NCBI GenBank assembly: GCA_016779185.1
Contig: JADHOA010000006.1
Coordinates: 1-36,599 of the forward strand
DNA: 36,599 nucleotides
Direction of reading: 5' to 3'
Origin: Rubripirellula sp.
GTDB taxonomy: Bacteria > Planctomycetota > Planctomycetia > Pirellulales > Pirellulaceae
Part shown: positions 19,302 through 27,685 of the stretch, piece after piece
Layout: each line of letters opens with the position of its first letter
Numbering within the stretch: position 1 is the stretch's first letter
The notes under the pieces: generated by a model
Told to the model about the DNA's origin: nothing
The model's input: the letters and a program-made list of their open reading frames with translations, nothing else
The model's database searches: none
Position numbers and translations under genes: made by a program

Positions 19302-19367
19302 TCGAGAGACAAATAATTGCAATCTCGGTCGAAAGCAGATGACCCATCGGTTTCAATCAGTCGCAGG

Positions 19368-19949
19368 GTGACAAGTGTGGACAAAAATGCTCAGGTTCCT
19401 GATCGATCGGATCGATTTCCGCTTGAAGTTCGTCTTGGATTGCATCCCTGTTGTATCTCACCCGAGGAACTCTCGAGTCAGTGCGAATTAAGAACACAGC
19501 GTCGCAGTGGACCTGGTGGCCAGCATCGCAACAAAACGAGTAGCGGTGTCTTTCTGTTTCATGCTGCAACCGGTGTTACCGCAGAAGCGACTGAGCGACG
19601 TAGTCAAGCCGATAATCGGCGTGTCGCATTCGGGCGAATGCGATTAAAACTTGCACTCGAAGTACGTACGATTTCACCCTTGGTTGCTTTGATTACGTCC
19701 CAGGAGAGGCTGATTCGAGATCGGCTTCGGAATCGCCGAATGCGTGTTTCGCAACAGCATGCTGATTATCCCGTGCTGATCTCTTTATTGCTAAATGACT
19801 TATACGTTTCGGGTGGTCAGCCAAGTCTTTTGACGGAGGAGTGGGGAGTGGGTTCAAGTGCGATTGTCCGGTTCCTGAAAACATTCCCTCCCTCATGGGT
19901 TTTTGTCAACGCAATTCGACATCACCATGGTCGATTGCCACTTAAATGA
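19368..19949 (+). CDS. Peptide chain release factor-like protein (RF-1 GGQ domain only)
   Basis: CELRTQRRSGPGGQHRNKTSSGVFLFHAATGVTAEATERRSQADNRRVAFGRMRLKLAL is a GGQ domain. There is no codon-recognition domain. GTG at 19368 is the proposed start; the ORF opens at 19317. Confidence 0.85.
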   Translation: MTSVDKNAQVPDRSDRFPLEVRLGLHPCCISPEELSSQCELRTQRRSGPGGQHRNKTSSGVFLFHAATGVTAEATERRSQADNRRVAFGRMRLKLALEVRTISPLVALITSQERLIRDRLRNRRMRVSQQHADYPVLISLLLNDLYVSGGQPSLLTEEWGVGSSAIVRFLKTFPPSWVFVNAIRHHHGRLPLK

Positions 19950-20107
19950 ATCAATTACCAATTGCGGCATTGGTCGTTGAATAGGACAGTTTTTGATTCT
20001 GGAGTTCGCTATGATGTGGGTGGGCTAATTGGAGATAGCATCCGTGGCTCACTGGGGTGATCGAGTAACTTTTACAAATGTTTTTTAGCGAGATTTTGAT
20101 GCGGTCC

Positions 20108-22381
20108 ATGAATAAGGTTTTTCTTGTCTATGTTTTGGCGTCAACCTTTTTCTTACAAGGTGTTCAGACCTCTCATTCTGCCGAAGTCTTTGTCGAAGCA
20201 GAGAGTTTCAAAAACCTCGGTGGATGGAAGCTCGATACCCAGTTCATTCAATCCATGGGTTCACCGTATCTGTTAGCCCACGGACTCGGTGAGAAAGTTG
20301 AAGATGCTTCCACACAGCTCAGCGTACCATCTACAGCAAAATACCGTGTTTGGGTTCGCACTTACGATTGGGTTGCACGTTGGGATGCCTCGCCTTCACC
20401 GGGGAGATTCAAAATTTCCATCTCGGGATCTTCTCTGCCTGTCATCTTCGGAACCGAGGGTAAAACATGGGGTTGGCAAGATGGAGGAACCATTGAGCTG
20501 GAAAAGGGTCAATGCGAATTACGTCTCATCGATGAAACTGGATTCAATGGTCGATGCGACTGTATTTACTTGACCTCTGATCTTGATGCGGTTCCACCCC
20601 CGACTGGTAATGTTTTGTCTGCTTGGCGAAGAGGTCAGCTCCACCTCCCCGAAACGCCTGTCAGCAAAGGGCCATATGATCTTGTTGTGGTAGGCGGTGG
20701 ATACGCTGGGATGGGATCAGCTATTTCGGCTGCACGGATGGGCTGTCGGGTCGCTCTTGTTCAGGATAGGCCTGTGCTCGGAGGCAATGGTTCAAGTGAG
20801 GTGAGGGTTTGGGCCAAAGGGAACATCAGGCGTGGCAAATTTCCGCGAATCGGTGAGATCATCGAGGAGTTTGCTGACCACGCGACGAAATCACCCGGTC
20901 GCTACGAAGAATTCGGCGATGATCTAAAAGAACAGGTGGTTCGCGCGGAACCGAATATTGACTTGATGCTTAACCATCATGCTTTCGCCGTTGAGATGAA
21001 TGATCAAGTCATTCAAGCGGTCAAAGCCATCGATACTCGATCGGGCGCAGAAGTAAGAATCCTTGGCGATTATTTTGCGGATTGTACTGGACATGCTTGG
21101 ATTGGTGCGTGGGCGGAAGCGGATCAGGAAATGACACCTGATGGTCGAATGGGCATGAGCAATATGTGGGCGTGGGGTGAGCAAGACAAGCAAGTTTTGT
21201 TTCCAGAAACACCGTGGGCTTTACCGTTGGAGATGGAGGACTTTCCTTATCCTCGAGACCATCATGGGCAATGGTTTTGGGAAAGCGGTTTTGATAAGGA
21301 TCCACTAGGTGACGCCGAGGGAATTCGTGATTGGAATCTTCGCGCGGTCTTTGGTGCGTTCAATGCGATGAAGAATCGTGACGGTGCTGCGGATCACCGG
21401 AATGCCTACTTAACATGGGTCGCTTACATCGGTGGACCGAGAGAAAGTCGTCGATTGATGGGTGACGTAGTACTGACGGAGGATGATGTTGTCTCCAAAC
21501 GCGAGTTCCCCGATGGATGCGTGCCGAGCACTTGGTCGATCGATTTGCATTACCCCAAGCAGCAATATGCGACAAAGTTTCCCGAAAATCCTTTCATTTC
21601 CATTGCTGTCCATGGAAAGGGTGTCGATCGGAATTATGGCTATCCTGTTCCTTATCGTTGCTTTTACAGCCGTAACATCAATAACCTGTTCATGGCGGGG
21701 CGGTGTATCAGCGTTACCCATGAAGCGCTGGGAACCACGCGGGTGATGAAAACCTGCGGCATGATGGGTGAGGTTGTCGGTAAGGCAGCATCGATTTGTG
21801 CTTTGAACCAGTGCACACCCAGAGAAGTTTACGAAAAGCATCTTGATGATCTGTTAGATCTCGTGCAGCTTCCTGGAAAAGCTCGTCGCAGTACCCCTTC
21901 TGGTGATATCTCTATTCCACAAGATGCTTTGCCTCTGGCGGGTCCGATGGGGCCACCCACGGGTAAGGCAATAAGCGAAATTGAGGGAGTGGTTGTCGAT
22001 GATGATCAGGCAATTCTTAAAGGTTCGTGGACGTCTGGAACAGGGTTACCAAACTTCGTCCAGTATGGATATCGATACGGAAGTCCTAATACAGAATCAT
22101 CTGCAACTTATACGCTCAAAGCGACCCAAGCAGGCACCTATGCGATTGAGGTATTTACGCAGCCTCATGAAAATCGATCGACCAAGACTCCTGTTCTGAT
22201 TTTGCAAGCGGGTCAAGTCACCAAACACGTGGTTGATCAACGTGCACCGGCTCCGGATGGAGTTGCGCGTGTCACACAGGTGCAATTGGTGGAAAATGAA
22301 TCGGTCGTTGTAACCATTGAGACCAAAGGGGCCAATGGAACGGTCCATATCGATGCGGTCCGCCTAATTGAATTGCCGTGA
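20108..22381 (+). CDS. Exported FAD-dependent oxidoreductase with N-terminal carbohydrate-binding-like and C-terminal golvesin-like beta-sandwich domains
   Basis: Signal peptide MNKVFLVYVLASTFFLQGVQTSHSAE; FAD motif YDLVVVGGGYAGMGSAISAARMGCRVALVQDRPVLGGNGSSEVRV; C-terminal YRYGSPNTESSATYTLKATQAGTYAIEVFTQPHENRSTKTPVLI...VHIDAVRLIELP. The ORF opens at 20078. Confidence 0.88.
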   Translation: MNKVFLVYVLASTFFLQGVQTSHSAEVFVEAESFKNLGGWKLDTQFIQSMGSPYLLAHGLGEKVEDASTQLSVPSTAKYRVWVRTYDWVARWDASPSPGRFKISISGSSLPVIFGTEGKTWGWQDGGTIELEKGQCELRLIDETGFNGRCDCIYLTSDLDAVPPPTGNVLSAWRRGQLHLPETPVSKGPYDLVVVGGGYAGMGSAISAARMGCRVALVQDRPVLGGNGSSEVRVWAKGNIRRGKFPRIGEIIEEFADHATKSPGRYEEFGDDLKEQVVRAEPNIDLMLNHHAFAVEMNDQVIQAVKAIDTRSGAEVRILGDYFADCTGHAWIGAWAEADQEMTPDGRMGMSNMWAWGEQDKQVLFPETPWALPLEMEDFPYPRDHHGQWFWESGFDKDPLGDAEGIRDWNLRAVFGAFNAMKNRDGAADHRNAYLTWVAYIGGPRESRRLMGDVVLTEDDVVSKREFPDGCVPSTWSIDLHYPKQQYATKFPENPFISIAVHGKGVDRNYGYPVPYRCFYSRNINNLFMAGRCISVTHEALGTTRVMKTCGMMGEVVGKAASICALNQCTPREVYEKHLDDLLDLVQLPGKARRSTPSGDISIPQDALPLAGPMGPPTGKAISEIEGVVVDDDQAILKGSWTSGTGLPNFVQYGYRYGSPNTESSATYTLKATQAGTYAIEVFTQPHENRSTKTPVLILQAGQVTKHVVDQRAPAPDGVARVTQVQLVENESVVVTIETKGANGTVHIDAVRLIELP

Positions 22382-24099
22382 ACCGTTCACTCCCGATCTT
22401 GAGTCAGAAGTCGCAGTATTCGCCGTGGCGATTGTACTTGCTGCATCTACTTCGTCTTTCAATGATTGTGTCATTGATGGTAGCGATTCCACGTGCAGCG
22501 GTTACTCCTCGGGATGGATTTGACTCGCCATCGATTGGTCAACTAATCGATTCAGGAATTTCGATTCCATCGGGTATCACGATTGGTGCCAAAGATGGGC
22601 AAAGCCGCCTGTGGGTCTTGGAAGATTCGCAGGGTAATCGGTTTGGTTGGCTGGCAAGAACTTTTCCAGACGCTCAGAAGTCAATTGGTTATCGGGGGCC
22701 CTCTGAAGCGATTATCGTTCTTGATAATGAACTGCGAATTGCTTCGGTTGGATTGTTGTCCAGCGACGATACTCAAGAACACATCGATGCAGTTAAAGGC
22801 GATGCTGGTTTTTTTCAGCAATTTGAGGGCTGGGATTGGACGCATGCACCTACCGCTAGAGGAATAGATGGAGTGTCTGGCGCGACACTCACGTCATTGG
22901 CGCTCGCGGAAGGATTGGCTCTACGCATGGGCGGCGAGGTGCCTTCGCTCATCTTCAACCAGCCGCTTGATTTGGCCGAAGCTCAACTTGTTTTTGAGCA
23001 GGCAGCGTCGATTGACACTGATTCGGGAGAAGTTTTTGATTCAGAAAATAAGCCAATGGGATACGTCTTACGAACCGGAGTGTATAGCGATGATTTGACG
23101 GGTTATCAGGGTCCAACCGAACTCCTGATCCACTTGGATGGACATGAAAAAATTTCGTCCGTGCGTATCAGAAAGTCTTTCGATAATGAACCTTACGTTG
23201 ACTATGTTCGAACAGAGTATGGGTTCTGGAAAATTTTTCGCGACATGAGCTTGGAGCAGCTATCCAATTTTGATCCGATAGTCGAGGGGGTTGAGGGTGT
23301 CTCTGGCGCGACGATGACTAGCCAGAATATTGCCCACACTTTGGTTGCTGCCGCCAAAGAACATCAGCGAAAATTGATAAGTGCCAAGACAATAAAGCAA
23401 TCAGTGCCAATACGGTGGAGTTGGCGAGATATTGTGACCTTCGTTGTGTTAATCGTTGCGGCTTTCGCGCAAACCACTCGATCCAATTGGACGAAACGAT
23501 GGCGAAAAGTATGGCTGGTAACAACAGTGCTTGTCATCGGCCTGTTGTCAGGCAATTTGCTTTCGATGGCTTTAATCGCAGGTTGGTCCGCTGAAGGGAT
23601 TGCGTGGCGACTTGCGCCAGGCCTTGCGACCGTCGCAGCGTTTGCGTTTCTCTTTCCCATTCTTTCCAAGAACAATTTGTATTGCAATCATCTGTGCCCC
23701 CACGGTGCGATGCAACAGTTAGTCAAGCCGAGGAAGGTTTCTAATAGGATCAAATCTGCATTGGATGGGATTCGAAAGTGGCTACATCGGTTGCCCGGCA
23801 CGCTCTTGCTTGCTGCTTATTTGGCAATTCAATTGGTACCCACCCTTGATCTTTCGCGTTGGGAGCCCTTCCACGCTTATTTGTTTCGCGTTTCAAGTAT
23901 GACTACCATCGGCTTTGCAGTAGGAACGGTTGTTGTCTCGAGGTTTCTGCCCATGGCCTACTGCCGATTTGGCTGCCCAACCGGTTTTATCTTGGGCTAC
24001 CTTCGGTTGAACGCAAAAAGTGGTTCCCTTCGCTTGGCAGATGGAGTTGTTTTGGTGCTTGCATTGTCGGTTTGGTCAATGCGATGGATCTGGCCATAA
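22378..24099 (+). CDS. NosR-like membrane protein with two FMN-binding domains and two CX3CP (Fe-S type) motifs
   Basis: Two flavinylation-like motifs, DGVSGATLTS (Thr codon 22885) and EGVSGATMTS (Thr codon 23311); several TM segments; LYCNHLCPHGAMQQ and AYCRFGCPTGFILGYLR. GTG start overlaps the upstream TGA by 4 nt. Confidence 0.88.
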   Translation: MNRSLPILSQKSQYSPWRLYLLHLLRLSMIVSLMVAIPRAAVTPRDGFDSPSIGQLIDSGISIPSGITIGAKDGQSRLWVLEDSQGNRFGWLARTFPDAQKSIGYRGPSEAIIVLDNELRIASVGLLSSDDTQEHIDAVKGDAGFFQQFEGWDWTHAPTARGIDGVSGATLTSLALAEGLALRMGGEVPSLIFNQPLDLAEAQLVFEQAASIDTDSGEVFDSENKPMGYVLRTGVYSDDLTGYQGPTELLIHLDGHEKISSVRIRKSFDNEPYVDYVRTEYGFWKIFRDMSLEQLSNFDPIVEGVEGVSGATMTSQNIAHTLVAAAKEHQRKLISAKTIKQSVPIRWSWRDIVTFVVLIVAAFAQTTRSNWTKRWRKVWLVTTVLVIGLLSGNLLSMALIAGWSAEGIAWRLAPGLATVAAFAFLFPILSKNNLYCNHLCPHGAMQQLVKPRKVSNRIKSALDGIRKWLHRLPGTLLLAAYLAIQLVPTLDLSRWEPFHAYLFRVSSMTTIGFAVGTVVVSRFLPMAYCRFGCPTGFILGYLRLNAKSGSLRLADGVVLVLALSVWSMRWIWP

Positions 24100-24112
24100 G
24101 AAAGTGAATCAA

Positions 24113-25468
24113 TCACGTAGGGGATGGTTTCCTTCGAAATTGAATGTATGCCCATGTGTGTGCAGGAGCCAAGAAAAGACCCATTCCCATCGCGTAACCA
24201 AACAGTACACCGCTAGTACTAAAGTAATAGCCACCACACCATACCGCGATCGCGGTTGGAATCGATCCGAAAAGCGAAGCGGCCAAGAGCGGTTTGGCTT
24301 TCATTGCTAGAACATAAAAGCCTTGGATTGCAGCGATGTGATTTGCCAAAGCGCCAATAGCGAGCAAAATGACTTGTAATGGTTCTAGGAATCGTGTTTC
24401 AAGTCCCGGTTTGACGTTGGGCAAGAAAAGAACGATTGCTACAAGGGCTGCAAAGCCAGTCACCAGCAGAATCGTCGAAATGACCGCGGTTTGCCGCCAA
24501 AGGGTTCCAGCTGTTTCCCTATCACCTTTTCCGTGATGAATTGCAACCAAAGGGTATTTTGTTTGGACCCAAGCAAGCGCCACCATCTGAATCGCTGAAG
24601 AGATGCTAAGCGTCATGCCAAGTGGTGCAGCCTCTGAGTCACTGTGAAATGTGCAAACAATAATCGTGAAGAATTGTGTGGCAAAGTGAAAGCTGGCGGT
24701 AATCAATGCGACTCGCCACTGAACAGGAACGACCTCTCGCATCCAAGCAAATGTCGAATCCTGAGAATCAATATTGAGGTACTGCGTAAAGAAGCTTCGT
24801 TTTGAGTAAAGGACGATATACGCCGCAACCATTGCTTGAGTCATTGAGGCCAAGACGAGAGACCATAGCTTGAGCCCGGAAAAAAGGGCTGCCCACACCG
24901 CGAGTGATCCAAGAACCATTTGCCCGAGGCGGTACCGATAAATGAGGTCGCGAAAACCAGCACCTTCCAAAATTGCAATCGACGGCGCAAAGGCCACGGC
25001 AACAGCTGCCGCCGGAATTGCTGCTAGTAGCGGAAGTTGCCACGATGTTTGAGAATCGCTGAGAGTGAGCCATCCAAAGATAATGGCGATGATCGCGTAG
25101 AGAATCGCGGCGACGCTGAACCAGCGAGTCGATGCTCGAATTAGATCTCGCATTCTTGTTGCTGCGTGAATCCATGCTTTATCGTTTTCTGATGGATTCG
25201 ATTTTTGATTAACTAGGCTGATCGCCGCGGTAGCATGTCCACTTTGGCTTACAAGAACATTTATCAGACCAAGCTCGAAATAAGCCTGTATGCCGACGAT
25301 GCCAATGATTGAGTAGTAGATGCCCTGCTCGGATAAATCAAGCGATTCAATTAAGAAGACAATCGTGATTGGCCCCGAGATCGCTTGCCATAATCGAGTC
25401 AGCAATGCGTATCCAAGGGTCTCATCCCACTGAAGTCGATGCAGTATTTTTTTTAACGCGCTATTCAA
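24113..25468 (-). CDS. Polysaccharide/lipopolysaccharide biosynthesis flippase-like multi-pass membrane protein
   Basis: 451 aa with about 12 hydrophobic segments; Wzx-like pattern (LWQAISGPITIVFLIESLDLSEQGIYYSIIGIVGIQAYFELGL). It overlaps the glycosyltransferase stop by 4 nt. Confidence 0.75.
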   Translation of the reverse strand: MNSALKKILHRLQWDETLGYALLTRLWQAISGPITIVFLIESLDLSEQGIYYSIIGIVGIQAYFELGLINVLVSQSGHATAAISLVNQKSNPSENDKAWIHAATRMRDLIRASTRWFSVAAILYAIIAIIFGWLTLSDSQTSWQLPLLAAIPAAAVAVAFAPSIAILEGAGFRDLIYRYRLGQMVLGSLAVWAALFSGLKLWSLVLASMTQAMVAAYIVLYSKRSFFTQYLNIDSQDSTFAWMREVVPVQWRVALITASFHFATQFFTIIVCTFHSDSEAAPLGMTLSISSAIQMVALAWVQTKYPLVAIHHGKGDRETAGTLWRQTAVISTILLVTGFAALVAIVLFLPNVKPGLETRFLEPLQVILLAIGALANHIAAIQGFYVLAMKAKPLLAASLFGSIPTAIAVWCGGYYFSTSGVLFGYAMGMGLFLAPAHTWAYIQFRRKPSPT

Positions 25469-26601
25469 GATTGTTTCTTCGCTCGAATTGGCAGTGATTC
25501 AGAATCTTCGAGTGTTGATCGGTTGACTGTAGTTCCATGGTTTCTGTGGAAGAGCCTTCGTCTCAAGTGATTGATTTTTCGACCGATTCGATAAAAAGAC
25601 AACTGAGGTAAATGGCCAAGCCTAGCTTTTTTCCCCGCTTCGAAACGAGGAGTTTGATTACCGAATCCGATGATCACATCAACCAGTGCCGTGACCGCTG
25701 CGACCCAGAGAACAACCGAAAATGGATGTTTTTGCAAAGCAATAAAAAGCATTCCCATCGCTGAATATGGATTGCCAGACTTTAGGGACAAGTTGATCCA
25801 ATAGATTCTTCGGTTCCAATCATCCTTCCTTAAAGGAGGAATCTCCGTATCGACTGCGTGGATCGCAGGAAGTCCTCGGGCGGCCCGTTGCTCATTGAGA
25901 ATTTGTTGGCCTTGTTGTCTCTGTTGGATGTTGGCTGTCCAGTTGGCGGAAGATGCGTGAACCCGGTAATAAAGGTGCACCGTTTCAAGATTCCACAGTT
26001 CTCCTCGTTCAGCCAATCGCAGCCAAAGTGAATAATCTTCTGCACATGGAAAACGCTCGTCATAAGATCCGGCTTCTACCACCGCAGACTTTCGGACCGT
26101 TACACATGATTGAAAAAAAGCATTAGCTTGCCCCGATAGATGTCTCTGATGAATTTCCTCGTGGCTGAGCGGATGCTCGATTGGCGCGATCGCATGACGC
26201 TGTCCCGTCATGGCATAGCCCTGCCCTCCAACGGCAACGCAGGCGTCATGCTCGAGAAGGAATCTCACTTGGTCGTTGATCCATTCCGGGGAAGCAATGT
26301 CATCGCCATCAATCCATGCAATGAATTCTGTTTCAGCAAGATCCAGTAGCCGATTGCGTGTCTTTGCACGTCCCTGATTTTTTTGCGTCAGTGCTCGGAT
26401 GGATTGGTCTTTGTCAGCCAGTTCCATCGCGATCTGAAAAGAGGTGTCCGTTGATCCGTCATCAAGAATGATGATCGATTTCGCCCCCAAGTAAGTTTGC
26501 TTCAGTACGCTTTCGACGGTATCCCTCAGGTAACGTTCAAGGTTGTAGACCGGTATCACCACGGTCACGGCAGGAAGCAAGTTGACGGAGTCGTTCTTCA
26601 T
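25465..26601 (-). CDS. Glycosyltransferase family 2
   Basis: VTVVIPVYNLERYLRDTVESVLKQTYLGAKSIIILDDGSTDTS...LAETEFIAWIDGDDIASPEWINDQV: GT-A fold with DDGS and DGDD motifs. Confidence 0.95.
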   Translation of the reverse strand: MKNDSVNLLPAVTVVIPVYNLERYLRDTVESVLKQTYLGAKSIIILDDGSTDTSFQIAMELADKDQSIRALTQKNQGRAKTRNRLLDLAETEFIAWIDGDDIASPEWINDQVRFLLEHDACVAVGGQGYAMTGQRHAIAPIEHPLSHEEIHQRHLSGQANAFFQSCVTVRKSAVVEAGSYDERFPCAEDYSLWLRLAERGELWNLETVHLYYRVHASSANWTANIQQRQQGQQILNEQRAARGLPAIHAVDTEIPPLRKDDWNRRIYWINLSLKSGNPYSAMGMLFIALQKHPFSVVLWVAAVTALVDVIIGFGNQTPRFEAGKKARLGHLPQLSFYRIGRKINHLRRRLFHRNHGTTVNRSTLEDSESLPIRAKKQS

Positions 26602-26669
26602 CAGGATCCGTATCGCTTTTGATTCAATTGATTCTTTCGAGGCGTTGGTGACTCTGCGAATGCTAACTG

Positions 26670-27548
26670 TTAGGAAGCAAAAAAGATGGTTGGTGCCGAT
26701 CCCAGCGTTTCATGAACGGCTTGGGCTGCTTCGAGATCGTCCCGATGCACCCAGAGAATGGGAAGCGTAGTTTTTTGTTTTGAGAGCAGAATCGCCTGGT
26801 AATTCAGTTTGCTAAGGATCTCGGAGCAATGGATCGCTTCATGAATTCCGTGCACTTCGATTAGTAATCGTGGTTTCTGAGTTTTGATGACTTCTTTTCC
26901 ACCTTCGAGAATAGCACCTTCGGCTCCCTCCGCATCAATTTTTATGAATTGTGGAGCACCGAATTTTTCAGCCGCTTGATCAAGAGTCACTGCGGTGACG
27001 GTTGTTTCATCAAAATGTTGGTAGTGCTGGTGTGCCGCCTCCGTGTCGACGCCTCCGTACGCGTCCAGATAAGCCATCGAGTCGTCGCCGTCTTTCGTCG
27101 CGATCTTGAGCGTTAGTGATCCGGATTGACCGGCAACCGCCAGTTGGTGAACCTTCGTTCGAGTGAATTGCGATTCTTCCACTGATTGCCGAATGCGATT
27201 TGCGTGCTCCTGCACTGGTTCAAATGTGTGTACCGATCCTTTTGATGCTAATTTCGAAAGTGCCAATGTGTAATAGCCGTAGTGGCCGCCGACGTCATAG
27301 CAACAGTGCTCATCTTTCACTAAATCGGAAATAAATTGCATGATGTGCTGTTCGTACTCTCCCGAACAAATGCGCTCGGTGATCGCTTTTTCTTTGGGTA
27401 ACAAAATAGAGCATCCGGCAGCGACTCCGCTTTCAATTTGGTGCCAATCAAAACAGACTGGAGGTTCGGTGGGTGTGAGTGCGTTTCTTACTAGTTGTGC
27501 GAGCGGTCGAAGGATTGCTCGGCAACTTGTTTGTAATTTTCGTTTCAC
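26670..27548 (-). CDS. FkbM family methyltransferase
   Basis: CCYDVGGHYGYYTLALSKLASKGSVHTFEPVQEHANRIRQSVEESQF and PQFIKIDAEGAEGAILEGGKEVIKTQKPRLLIEVHG: SAM-binding and FkbM motifs. Confidence 0.93.
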   Translation of the reverse strand: MKRKLQTSCRAILRPLAQLVRNALTPTEPPVCFDWHQIESGVAAGCSILLPKEKAITERICSGEYEQHIMQFISDLVKDEHCCYDVGGHYGYYTLALSKLASKGSVHTFEPVQEHANRIRQSVEESQFTRTKVHQLAVAGQSGSLTLKIATKDGDDSMAYLDAYGGVDTEAAHQHYQHFDETTVTAVTLDQAAEKFGAPQFIKIDAEGAEGAILEGGKEVIKTQKPRLLIEVHGIHEAIHCSEILSKLNYQAILLSKQKTTLPILWVHRDDLEAAQAVHETLGSAPTIFFAS

Positions 27549-27685
27549 AGGATTGCTGAATGATGGTTGCGATGACGGGATTTGTCTTGATCAAAGTCGT
27601 TAGATGTAACGTGAGCCTGTTCGTTCAAGGCAACATCATAATCGGTTGATGCTGTTTGCATGACGACAACCTGGGCTTGTTTGGG

